Below, one piece after another: positions 26,401-38,707 of a stretch of DNA of 64,000 nucleotides (its first letter is position 1; each line of letters opens with the position of its first letter). The stretch is from Caprella mutica (Eukaryota; Arthropoda; Malacostraca; Amphipoda; Caprellidae): assembly GCA_947561585.1 (NCBI GenBank), contig CANNZV010002330.1, positions 39,430-103,429 on the forward strand, in the 5' to 3' direction. The notes beneath the pieces were generated by a model. That model was not told the DNA's origin and ran no database searches. It saw nothing but the letters and a program-made list of their open reading frames with translations. Made by a program: the position numbers and the translations under genes.

Positions 26401-29400
26401 TTGATTGTGTATACTTTGTTTTGATTGTGTATGTTTTGTTTTGATTGTGTATACTTTGTTTTGATTGTGTATACTTTGTTTTGATTGTGTATACTTTGTT
26501 TTGATTGTGTATACTTTGTTTTGATTGTGTATACTTTGTTTTGATTGTGTATACTTTGTTTTGATTGTGTATACTTTGTTTTGATTGTGAATACTTTGTC
26601 TTGATTGTGTATACTTTGTTTTGATTGTGTATGTTTTGTTTTGATTGTGTATACTTTGTTTTGATTGTGTACGTTTTGTTTTGATTGTGTATGTTTTGTT
26701 TTGATTGTGTATACTTTGTTTTGATTGTGTATACTTTGTTTTGATTGTGTGTGCTTTGTTTTGATTGTGTATACTTTGTTTTGATTGTGTATACTTTGTT
26801 TTGATTGTGTATACTTTGTTTTGATTGTGTATACTTTGTTTTGATTGTGTATACTTTGTTTTGATTGTGTATGTTTTGTTTTGATTGTGTATACTTTGTT
26901 TTGATTGTGTATACTTTGTTTTGATTGTGTACGTTTTGTTTTGATTGTGTATGTTTTGTTTTGATTGTGTATACTTTGTTTTGATTATGTATACTTTGTT
27001 TTGATTGTGTGTACTCTGTTTTGATTGTGTATACTTTGTTTTGATTGTGTATACTTTGTTTTGATTGTGTATACTTTGTTTTGATTGTGTATACTTTGTT
27101 TTGATTGTGTATACTTTGTTTTGATTGTGTATGTTTTGTTTTGATTGTGTATACTTTGTTTTGATTGTGTATGTTTTGTTTTGATTGTGCATACTTTGTT
27201 TTGATTGTGTATGTTTTGTTTTGATCGTGTATACTTTGTTTTGATTGTGTATACTTTGTTTTGATTGTGTATACTTTGTCTTGATTGTGTATACTTTGTT
27301 TTGATTGTGTATACTTTGTTTTGATTGTGTATGTTTTGTTTTGATTGTGTATACTTTGTTTTGATTGTGTATGTTTTGTTTTGATTGTGTATACTTTGTT
27401 TTGATTGTGTATACTTTGTTTTGATTGCGTATACTTTGTTTTGATTGTGTATACTTTGTTTTGATTGTGTATACTTTGTTTTGATTGCGCATACTTTGTT
27501 TTGATTGTGTATACTTTGTTTTGATTGTGTATACTTTGTTTTGATTGTGTATGTTTTGTTTTGATTGTGTATACTTTGTTTTGATTGTGTATACTTTGTT
27601 TTGATTGTGTATGTTTTGTTTTGATTGTGTATACTTTGTTTTGATTGTGTATACTTTGTTTTGATTGTGTATACTTTGTTTTGATCGTGTATACTTTGTT
27701 TTGATTGTGTATACTTTGTTTTGATTGTGTATACTTTGTTTTGATTGTGTATACCTTGTTTTGATTGTGTATGTTTTGTTTTGATTGTGTATACTTTGTT
27801 TTGATTGTGTATACTTTGTTTTGACTGTGTATACTTTGTTTTGATTGTGTATGTTTTGTTTTGATTGTGTATACTTTGTTTTGATTGTGTATACTTTGTT
27901 TTGATTGTGTATGTTTTGTTTTGATTGTGTATACTTTGTTTTGATTGTGTATACTTTGTTTTGATTGTGTATACTTTGTTTTGATTGTGTATACTTTGTT
28001 TTGATTGTGTATACTTTGTTTTGATTGTGTATACTTTGTTTTGATTGTGTATGTTTTGTTTTGATTGTGTTTGTTTTGTTTTGATTGTGTATACTTTGTT
28101 TTGATTGTGTATACTTTGTTTTGATTGTGTATACTTTGTTTTGATTGTGTATACTTTGTCTTGATTGTGTATGTTTTGTTTTGATCGTGTATACTTTGTT
28201 TTGATTGTGTATACTTTGTTTTGATTGTGTATACTTTGTCTTGATTGTGTATACTTTGTTTTGATTGTGTATACTTTGTTTTGATTGTGTATGTTTTGTT
28301 TTGATTGTGTATACTTTGTTTTGATTGTGTATGTTTTGTTTTGATTGTGTATACTTTGTTTTGATTGTGTATACTTTGTTTTGATTGCGTATACTTTGTT
28401 TTGATTGTGTATACTTTGTTTTGATTGTGTATACTTTGTTTTGATTGCGTATACTTTGTTTTGATTGTGTATACTTTGTTTTGATTGTGTATACTTTGTT
28501 TTGATTGTGTATGTTTTGTTTTGATTGTGTATACTTTGTTTTGATTGTGTATACTTTGTTTTGATTGTGTATGTTTTGTTTTGATTGTGTATACTTTGTT
28601 TTGATTGTGTATACTTTGTTTTGATTGTGTATACTTTGTTTTGATCGTGTATACTTTGTTTTGATTGTGTATACTTTGTTTTGATTGTGTATACTTTGTT
28701 TTGATTGTGTATACCTTGTTTTGATTGTGTATGTTTTGTTTTGATTGTGTATACTTTGTTTTGATTGTGTATACTTTGTTTTGATTGTGTATACTTTGTT
28801 TTGATTGTGTATGTTTTGTTTTGATTGTGTATACTTTGTTTTGATTGTGTATACTTTGTTTTGATTGTGTATGTTTTGTTTTGATTGTGTATACTTTGTT
28901 TTGATTGTGTATACTTTGTTTTGATTGTGTATACTTTGTTTTGATTGTGTATACTTTGTTTTGATTGTGTATACTTTGTTTTGATTGTGTATACTTTGTT
29001 TTGATTGTGTATGTTTTGTTTTGATTGTGTTTGTTTTGTTTTGATTGTGTATACTTTGTTTTGATTGTGTATACTTTGTTTTGATTGTGTATACTTTGTT
29101 TTGATTGTGTATACTTTGTCTTGATTGTGTATACTTTGTTTTGATTGTGTATACTTTGTTTTGATTGTGTATGTTTTGTTTTGATTGTGTATACTTTGTT
29201 TTGATTGTGTATGTTTTGTTTTGATTGTGTATACTTTGTTTTGATTGTGTATACTTTGTTTTGATTGTGTATACTTTGTTTTGATCGTGTATACTTTGTT
29301 TTGATTGTGTATACTTTGTTTTGATTGTGTATACTTTGTTTTGATTGTGTATACCTTGTTTTGATTGTGTATGTTTTGTTTTGATTGTGTATACTTTGTT

Positions 29401-29985
29401 TTGATTGTGTATACTTTGTTTTGATTGTGTATACTTTGTTTTGATTGTGTATGTTTTGTTTTGATTGTGTATACTTTGTTTTGATTGTGTATACTATGTT
29501 TTGATTGTGTATGTTTTGTTTTGATTGTGTATACTTTGTTTTGATTGTGTATACTTTGTTTTGATTGTGTATACTTTGTTTTGATTGTGTATACTTTGTT
29601 TTGATTGTGTATACTTTGTTTTGATTGTGTATACTTTGTTTTGATTGTGTATGTTTTGTTTTGATTGTGTTTGTTTTGTTTTGATTGTGTATACTTTGTT
29701 TTGATTGTGTATACTTTGTTTTGATTGTGTATACTTTGTTTTGATTGTGTATGTTTTGTTTTGATTGTGTATACTTTGTTTTGATTGTGTATACTTTGTT
29801 TTGATTGTGTATACTTTGTTTTGATTGTGTATACTTTGTTTTGATTGTGTATACTTTGTTTTGATTGTGTATACTTTGTTTTGATTGTGTATGTTTTGTT
29901 TTGATTGTGTTTGTTTTGTTTTGATTGTGTATACTTTGATTTGATTGTGTATACTTTGTTTTGATTGTGTATACTTTGTTTTGTT
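17488..29985. repeat. 12.5-kb satellite of a 20-bp unit with a 4180-bp higher-order repeat
   Basis: About 625 near-perfect head-to-tail copies of ttttgattgtgtatactttg. The 20-bp spacing is kept throughout. Rare variants (gtgaatactttgtc, gtgtgtgctttg, gtgtgtactctg, gattgcgc, actatg, actttgattt, ataccttg) recur at exactly 4180 bp, for example at 18221/22401/26581, 18651/22831/27011 and 19121/23301/27481. A 240-bp deletion shortens the last copy between 28710 and 29350. Inside each period, sub-blocks repeat at 960 and 880 bp. The minus strand has no stop in any frame and gives spurious frames of up to 3332 codons. Edges: a kcttacg-type unique flank near 17487 and tttaatttacaccac near 29985. Confidence 0.97.
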
Positions 29986-30214
29986 TTAATTTACACCACA
30001 AAAGTTATTGGAGTTAATGACTTTTATGGTAATTTTCTAAATTGGATAAAAATAGAAGCAAAAATTTTAACAAAAAGTACAATTATACCTAGTGATTCAA
30101 ATTTCCTATCGAATTTAAGGTGAGAAATTACAAGAATTATCGGCATTGTTTAAAATTGAAAAATAATTAAAATTAAATTAAAATAAAATTTCTGATTGCC
30201 TAAAATTTTTTTTA

Positions 30215-30325
30215 TCAATATTTTTTTTTCAAATTTGAAGTGTTAGAAGTTATGATTATCATTTTCTTCCTTCTGTACCATATACCAAACAATCTCCCAA
30301 ACCTTCCCATCACTCTGATGTTCTC
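30215..30325 (-). CDS. Candidate terminal lectin-like exon (gene B), 37 codons with stop
   Basis: A minus-strand frame after the possible acceptor gatgtaaag reads ENIRVMGRFGRLFGIWYRRK and runs to a stop at 30217-30215. ENIRVMG...LFGIW resembles the last strand of a C-type-lectin domain and the ending FGLICNRK of the candidate at 57193-57293. The acceptor tract is weak. A second frame (VWEIVWYMVQ) is also open. If it joins 34488, the whole intron is the 18-bp array, and the middle of the lectin fold is missing. This is an inference from weak similarity. Confidence 0.25.
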   Translation of the reverse strand, partial: ENIRVMGRFGRLFGIWYRRKKMIIITSNTSNLKKKY

Positions 30326-33300
30326 CTTTACATCAAAATGACACAGTACATCAAAATGACACAGTACATCAAAATGACACAGTACATCAAAATGACACAG
30401 TACATCAAAATGACACAGTACATCAAAATGACACAGTACATCAAAATGACACAGTACATCAAAATGACACCGTACATCAAAATGACACAGTACATCAAAA
30501 TGACACCGTACATCAAAATGACACAGTACATCAAAATGACACAGTGCATCAAAATGACACAGTACATAAAAATGACACAGTACATCAAAATGACACAGTA
30601 CATCAAAATGACACAGTGCATCAAAATGACACAGTGCATCAAAATGACACAGTACATCAAAATGACACAGTGCATCAAAATGACACAGTGCATCAAAATG
30701 ACACAGTACATCAAAATAACACAGTACATCAAAATGACACAGTACATCAAAATGACACAGTACATCAAAATGACACAGTACATCAAAATGACACAGTACA
30801 TCAAAATGACACAGTACATCAAAATGACACAGTGCATCAAAATGACACAGTACATCAAAATGACACAGTACATCAAAATGACACAGTACATCAAAATGAC
30901 ACAGTACATCAAAATGACACAGTGCATCAAAATGACACAGTACATCAAAATGACACAGTACATCAAAATGACACAGTACATCAAAATGACACAGTACATT
31001 AAAATGACACAGTACATCAAAATGACACAGTACATTAAAATGACATAGTACATCAAAATGACACAGTACATCAAATGACACAGTACATCAAATGACACAG
31101 TACATCAAAATTACACAGTACATCAAAATGACACAGTACATCAAAATGACACAGTACATCAAAATGACACAGTACATCAAAATGACACAGTACATCAAAA
31201 TGACACAGTACATCAAAATGACACAGTACATCAAAATGACACAGTACATCAAAATGACACAGTACATCAAAATAACACAGTACATCAAAATGACACAGTA
31301 CATCAAAATGACACAGTACATCAAAATGACACAGTACATCAAAATGACACAGTGCATCAAAATGACACAGTGCATCAAAATGACACAGTACATCAAAATG
31401 ACACAGTACATCAAAATGACACAGTACATCAAAATGACACAGTACATCAAAATGACACAGTGCATCAAAATGACACAGTGCATCAAAATGACACAGTACT
31501 TCAAAATGACACAGTACATCAAAATAACACAGTACATCAAAATGACACAGTACATCAAAATGACACAGTACATCAAAATGACACAGTACATCAAAATGAC
31601 ACAGTACATCAAAATGACACAGTACATCAAAATGACACAGTACATCAAAATGACACAGTACATCAAAATGACACAGTACATCAAAATGACACAGTACATC
31701 AAAATGACACAGTACATCAAAATGACACAGTACATCAAAATGACACAGTACATCAAAATGACACAGTACATCAAAATGACACAGTACATCAAAATGACAC
31801 AGTACATCAAAATGACACAGTACATCAAAATGACACAGTACATCAAAATGACTTAGTGCATCAAAATGACACAGTACATCAAAATGACACAGTACATCAA
31901 AATGACATAGTACATCAAAATGACACATTACATCAAATGACACAGTACATCAAATGACACAGTCCATTAAAATGACACAGTACATCAAATGACACAGTAC
32001 ATCAAAATGACACAGTAAATCAAATGACACAGTACATCAAAATGACACAGTACATCAAAATGACACAGTACATCAAAATGACACAGTACATCAAATGACA
32101 CAGTACATCAAATGACACAGTACATCAAAATGACACAGTACATCAAAATGACACAGTACATCAAATGACACAGTACATCAAAATGACACAGTACATCAAA
32201 ATGACACAGTACATCAAAATGACACAGTACATCAAAATGACACAGTACATCAAAATGACACAGTACATCAAATGACACAGTACATCAAATGACACAGTAC
32301 ATCAAATGACACAGTACATCAAAATAACACAGTACATCAAATGACACAGTACATCAAAATGACACAGTACATCAAATGACACAGTACATCAAAATGACAC
32401 AGTACATCAAAATGACACAGTACATCAAAATGACTCAGTGCATCAAAATGACACAGTACATCTAAATGACACAGTACATCAAAATGACACAGTACATCAA
32501 AATGACACAGTGCATCAAAATGACACAGTACATAAAAATGACACAGTACATCAAAATGACACAGTACATCAAAATGACACAGTGCATCAAAATGACACAG
32601 TGCATCAAAATGACACAGTACATCAAAATGACACAGTACATCAAAATAACACAGTACATCAAAATGAGACAGTACATCAAAATGACACAGTACATCAAAA
32701 TGACACAGTACATCAAAATGACACAGTACATCAAAATGACACAGTACATCAAAATGACACAGTACATCAAAATGACACAGTACATCAAAATGACACAGTA
32801 CATCAAAATGACACAGTACATCAAAATGACACAGTACATTAAAATGACACAGTACATCAAATTGACACAGTACATTAAAATGACACAGTACATCAAAATG
32901 ACACAGTACATCAAAATGACACTGTACATCAAAATGACACAGTACATCAAAATGACACAGTACATCAAAATGACACAGTACATCAAAATGACACAGTACA
33001 TTAAAATGACACAGTACATCAAAATGACACAGTACATTAAAATGACATAGTACATCAAAATGACACTGTACATCAAAATGACACAGTACATCAAAATGAC
33101 ACAGTACATCAAAATGACACAGTGCATCAAAATGACACAGTGCATCAAAATGACACAGTACATCAAAATAACACAGTACATCAAAATGACACAGTACATC
33201 AAAATGACACAGTACATCAAAATGACACAGTACATCAAAATGACACAGTACATCAAAATGACACAGTACATCAAAATGACACAGTGCATCAAAATGACAC

Positions 33301-34470
33301 AGTACATCAAAATGACACAGTACATCAAAATGACACAGTACATCAAAATGACACAGTACATCAAAATGACACAGTGCATCAAAATGACACAGTACATCAA
33401 AATGACACAGTACATCAAAATGACACAGTACATCAAAATGACACAGTACATTAAAATGACACAGTACATCAAAATGACACAGTACATTAAAATGACATAG
33501 TACATCAAAATGACACAGTACATCAAATGACACAGTACATCAAATGACACAGTACATCAAAATTACACAGTACATCAAAATGACACAGTACATCAAAATG
33601 ACACAGTACATCAAAATGACACAGTACATCAAAATGACACAGTACATCAAAATGACACAGTACATCAAAATGACACAGTACATCAAAATGACACAGTACA
33701 TCAAAATAACACAGTACATCAAAATGACACAGTACATCAAAATGACACAGTACATCAAAATGACACAGTACATCAAAATGACACAGTGCATCAAAATGAC
33801 ACAGTGCATCAAAATGACACAGTACATCAAAATGACACAGTACATCAAAATGACACAGTACATCAAAATGACACAGTACATCAAAATGACACAGTGCATC
33901 AAAATGACACAGTGCATCAAAATGACACAGTACTTCAAAATGACACAGTACATCAAAATAACACAGTACATCAAAATGACACAGTACATCAAAATGACAC
34001 AGTACATCAAAATGACACAGTACATCAAAATGACACAGTACATCAAAATGACACAGTACATCAAAATGACACAGTACATCAAAATGACACAGTACATCAA
34101 AATGACACAGTACATCAAAATGACACAGTACATCAAAATGACACAGTACATCAAAATGACACAGTACATCAAAATGACACAGTACATCAAAATGACACAG
34201 TACATCAAAATGACACAGTACATCAAAATGACACAGTACATCAAAATGACACAGTACATCAAAATGACTTAGTGCATCAAAATGACACAGTACATCAAAA
34301 TGACACAGTACATCAAAATGACATAGTACATCAAAATGACACATTACATCAAATGACACAGTACATCAAATGACACAGTCCATTAAAATGACACAGTACA
34401 TCAAATGACACAGTACATCAAAATGACACAGTAAATCAAATGACACAGTACATCAAATGACACAGGATTT
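30326..34470. repeat. 18-bp minisatellite array with a long-range duplication
   Basis: About 230 copies of acacagtacatcaaaatg, with gtgcatc, tacatta and aaataac variants and 17-bp units lacking one a. Variant order shows that about 30.6-31.97 kb and 33.06-34.39 kb are copies of each other. Markers sit at offsets of 2452, 2434 and 2416 bp, changing by single 18-bp steps (aattacac 31110/33562, tacttca about 31498/33932, acttagtgc 31851/34267, agtccatta 31961/34377). Six-residue-repeat frames on both strands (CHFDVL; QNDTVH; MTQYIK) are by-products. It lies between two lectin-like exon candidates. Confidence 0.95.
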
Positions 34471-34487
34471 TCTCCAGCAACACTCAC

Positions 34488-34565
34488 TCCACTGTAGGAT
34501 CTAGCTTCATTAACCCAAATTGCCGGGATATCCTCAAGTTGTCGTAAAGTTTCGGGCCAAATTAC
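34488..34565 (-). CDS. Candidate lectin-like exon (gene B), 26 codons
   Basis: A minus-strand exon with acceptor tattttatttag, then VIWPETLRQLEDIPAIWVNE..., ending at a strong donor GGA|gtgagt. It is 78 bp and phase 0 on both sides. IWPETLRQLEDIPAIWVNEA fits the central C-type-lectin stretch that follows the phase-0 intron of the gene at 44-50 kb (its residues EKTVLQIRS...LGVIREGD). The frame stays open past the donor into the 18-bp array, so read-through cannot be excluded. No upstream exons were found between here and 44 kb. It could be a remnant of a paralogue. Confidence 0.5.
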
Positions 34566-34815
34566 CTAAATAAAATAATGTATATTTTGAGCAGGTAAAC
34601 AAATTGAAATATAGTAGAAACACAAGAACGGAATTCATATTTGTAAGAGTTTGTTTCTAATTTTAAACGATAACATTTCAAATAAAACTGTAATTAAACA
34701 TCATTTATTAAAGAAAATAATAAATGATAATCATTTAATAAAGATTTTAATCAATTTCCGTTAATTATTTGTACCACTTTAAATATAAAGATTTAAAACT
34801 ATTTGGAACAAAATA

Positions 34816-35716
34816 CAGTATGGGCCGCAAAAATGTTTCCGTTTTTTCAAATACTTGTAAATCGTTAACCAATGGGCGAAAAAACTGTATCTTTGTCTCT
34901 TTTTCTCTGTCTCTTTTTGTACTATTAACAGGTGAAAACATTTTCAAATTGATGGACATAGTTTAAGAACAGGTAGGCAAAGAGTGAGGGTGATTATTTT
35001 GGTCATTGCGCGAAGGTCATTCTTAGAGCTAACTCTGTGATTTTACTTGCTAAAAAGCAGTGAATAAAAGGAAAAAAATATAATGGTTGATCTCCTCTTG
35101 TTCATTGCATGGTTAAGGCCCGCTTCACATTTACATTTTTACCAGCGCGGAAAAAACCTCTTCTTAAAATGTGTTGACACATTCGTTTTTTATCGCTGAA
35201 GTAATAATTCAGTGTTATTCTTCCATAAGCGATAAAAAGAACGCATATGTGAACACATTTTAAGAAAAGCTTTTTCCGCGCTGTTGAAAGTGCAAGTGTG
35301 AAGCGGCAGTTAACCATGCAATGAACAAGCGAAGAACTAATATTCTAAGTGAAAATTTCAATGAGATCAAAATGTCACTGAAGTTGTCCAATTTCGAAAT
35401 AGTTTCCAATGAAGAAGTTTAAGCACCCTGTATTATAATGTCTACCATTATTATTTTTTTCCTTCTATTCACTGCCTTTTAGAAAGTAAAATCACAGAGT
35501 TAGCTCTAAGAATAACCTTCGCGCAATGACCAAAATAGTCACCCTCACTCTTTGCTTCCCTGTTCTTAAACTATGTCCATCAGTTCAAAATAGTTTCTAC
35601 TTGTTAATAGTACAATAAAAAGCAGAGAAAAAGAGATCAAATTCCATTTTTTTCGTCCATTGGATAATGATTTACAAGTATTTGAAAAAGCGGAATCATT
35701 TTTGTGGCCCATACTG
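34816..35716. mobile_element. 901-bp TA-flanked palindromic transposon
   Basis: Termini CAGTATGGGCCGCAAAAATG and CATTTTTGTGGCCCATACTG, flanked by TA on both sides (34814-34815, 35717-35718). The two halves are imperfect inverted copies over almost their whole length: taaatcgttaaccaatgggc against ccattggataatgatttaca, and gaaggtcattcttagagcta against tagctctaagaataaccttc. A more symmetric inner hairpin (about 35115-35310, ggcccgcttcacatttacat / gtgcaagtgtgaagcggc) may be a separate insertion. It resembles a Tc1/mariner-mobilised nonautonomous element. The small frames inside are not genes. Confidence 0.8.
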
Positions 35717-36921
35717 TATAACAAAATTTAATAAATCCATAGTTCAAACTTTATTATTAGTGTCTTTAGATATATAATATATTCATATACTTTAAACCAT
35801 ATAACTTATAAATCTAAACATTTATCAACCTACTTATTTTACAACTTCCTTTCTTATTTCCACTTTTCAATCTGCCTCACCATTTTCCTTTAAGGTTATC
35901 TTCCCCTTTCTTCTGTAGATAAATTATGAAGGAAAGAGAAGTGGCCACACAGATCTCTCTGACACTCACTTAATTGAATTAGATTAATGAACTGCTCTCA
36001 GGACCGTGTCATTAGCGATTTCCAGGGAATCCTTAAAGCAAACCTCAAGAGGAAAACTCTGTGATGAATATCATCTGCCCTGATGACTTCGTGGCTTCTT
36101 TTCTTTAATGCCTCTCAGTTAGGATTAATGATATTACTGGTTTGAAGTTCCTGAAGATACACAAAGTGTATTAGAGATATAATGAATAGAGATTTTAATT
36201 TGGAGATAGTACCTGATAAGCGTTATCTTAGTGATCTACATTTTAAACTTTCTTAACTTTTGTTTGAATTCAGTAGGTTTTTATTAATATTATTTCTTAG
36301 TTATTATTTCAAGACTTTAATATTTTATATTCTTTAGTCTGTTACCTAATATATAATATATTTCAGTTTGGCGGACATTGTTTTGGGTGTCTAAATTTGG
36401 ACTGTTATGCAACATTTGCAAGAGAAATAAATTCTAAAGTTGCGAGATTGTTGTAAAGTTTTAAAACAAATCGAATTCAAATCGAACCAATTCAAGGAAG
36501 TTTTTGAACACTACAATAATACACTCTATATGAAATTGAAGAAGTTTCATGTATTAATTTGAATAGTTATTAAATTATCTAAATCAAAAGAATATTCTAA
36601 TTACAATTTTATCTGCTGTATAAACTAATTTGAAAAATACTATGTATTGTAAAAATATATATTATAATAATAGAATAATGCAAAATCATCGAGAAAGATT
36701 TAAACATACAATAATATCTCGTTCACTATTCTATGCAATATTTTTTCCCCACAATTGACTTGAAATATTATTTTATTGCGTTCAAGAAGTCCTTCTTATC
36801 TCTCTTACATCAAAAGGAAATAAGTAGAAGCGTCTTCGCTGGAAGGAACTGAATTTTAAAACAGAAAAACCTTAATAAAAATGAAAGAACGTATAAGAGT
36901 AATAAGTAGTAATGGACGATA
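35717..36921. other. AT-rich stretch, no gene seen
   Basis: A slightly GC-richer patch at about 35890-36120 shows no consistent frame on either strand. Otherwise AT-rich without a supportable feature. Confidence 0.5.
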
Positions 36922-38707
36922 AATTTCCTAAAAAAACAATTAGTAATACCGTCCAATATTTCCCATTTATCATCTACCTCAAAAACGTCTAAAACCCCCA
37001 TATGTGCTAATTATACTTTAATAAATTTAATTACCTGAGAGCAAACAAATCCGTTGGTTTTTGTTGATTGTAAGTACAGGAGTGGCCGGTAATTGTATCT
37101 CTGGTAATTCCTAAAAAGGTAAGAGTGGCCGGTAATTGTATCTCTGGTAATTCCTAGAAAGATAAGAGTGGCCGGTAATTGTATCTCTGGTAATTCCTAA
37201 AAAGGTAATAGTGGCTGGTAATTGTATCTCTGGTAATTCCTAAAAAGGTAATAGTGGCTGGTAATTGTATCTCTGGTAATTCCTAAAAATGTAATAGTGG
37301 CCGGTAATTGTATCTCTGGTAATTCCTAAAAAGGTAATAGTGGCCGGTAATTGTATCTCTGGTAATTCCTAAAAAGGTAATAGTGGCTGGTAATTGTATC
37401 TCTGGTAATTCCTAAAAAGGTAAGAGTGACCGGTATTTGTATCTCTGGTAATTCCTAAAAAGGTAAGAGTGACCGGTATTTGTATCTCTGGTAATTCCTA
37501 AAAAGGTAAGAGTGGCCGGTAATTGTATATCTGGTAATTCCTAAAGAGGTAAGAGTGACCGGTAATTGTATCTCAGGTAATTCCTAAAAAGGTAATAGTG
37601 GCCGGTAATTGTATCTCTGGTAATTCCTAAAAAGTGACACCGAGCAGATGCTCTGACAGAAAAAATAAACTCACACCAAATTAAAGTTTTCTCTAATTGG
37701 AGACAAGTGTTTACCAGCTGCAGATTGTACGCAATTAATGATCTAAACAGTAACTACTTCTTATAACTTTAATTTAAATAATTGGGGGAGATTGTTAAAC
37801 AATTACAAGAATATTTCAATCTGTTGCAATGATGGATAATCTCTCTATCAGCGGCTGCAGTTAAATTCGTCTGGCCAATTCGACTGAACATTCGGCCACT
37901 GGACGAAACCTCATTTGCATCCATATTGAGGGACTCATGAGAGAAACACTGCATGTCCTCTACACCAGCAACATGTCCTCATGCTGCTCTGCATGTCCTC
38001 TACACCAGCAACATGTCCTCATGCTGCTCTGCATGTCCTCTACACCAGCAACATGTTTTCATGCTGCTCTGCATGTCTTCTACACCAGCAACATGTCCTC
38101 ATGCTGCTCTGCATATCCTCTACACCAGCAACATGTCCTCATGCTGCTCTACATGTCCTCTACACCAGCAACATGTCCTCATGTTGCTCTGCATGTCCTT
38201 TAAACCATTTCATGCGTCATGTTGCTCTGCATGTCTTCTACACCATTCCATGCGTCATGTTGTTCTCTAATTAGTTTCAAGACATATTAGCTCAGGTTCA
38301 TGTCAATATCTACATAATTTAACTCCCAACTTTCTCACCCTCAGATTTTACTGAAAATATTTCTTGAAAACAGACTGTAGAAAATACAGAAAGTTCATTC
38401 ACTCTCCAGTTCATTGTTTGCTACAATAACTGGAATAAAGCATGACAGACGTTCATATAAAATTCACTCGTGTGTGGTAAATATAAATGTTACAATATGT
38501 TGCAACTATCACAACTCTCAGAATTCTGAAATGATTGACACTCCCATTGATACGATGCACGTATCGGTCGATAGAGTATCTGGATACGCGAAGTGATTCT
38601 GCAGTAAGGTTTTCAATAACTACAAAAATAGAAATAGATTCATGCGATCATATCTTGGTGAGGAATTTGTAAACATTCTGCCATTCGAAATAAAAATAAT
38701 GAAATAG
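36922..38707 (-). mobile_element. Dispersed element, copy B, inverted relative to copy A
   Basis: Reverse complement of 4813-6340 with small differences. Its 43-bp array (37080-37635) has about 13 units against 8-9 in copy A. Its 40-bp array (37945-38205) has about 6-7 units with catgtcctctacaccagcaa. The open frames over 37937-38274 are array by-products. Flanks differ from those of copy A, so this is an independent insertion and not simply a large inversion. Confidence 0.75.

Noticed and set aside
17488..29985. Telomeric repeat
   Set aside because: The unit is a 20-bp sequence, not TTAGG or a known telomere repeat, and unique DNA flanks both sides.
17474..30001. Minus-strand open frames up to 3332 codons
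   Set aside because: Generated by a stop-free 20-bp satellite. All three frames are open, there is no unique start or end domain, and the changes do not favour third codon positions.
30328..34373. Six-residue-repeat frames on both strands in the 18-bp array
   Set aside because: Same cause. 17-bp units shift the frame many times, and opposite strands are equally open.
1..34470. CRISPR-like arrays
   Set aside because: Units are contiguous without unique spacers, and no cas genes are present. The DNA is eukaryotic in character.
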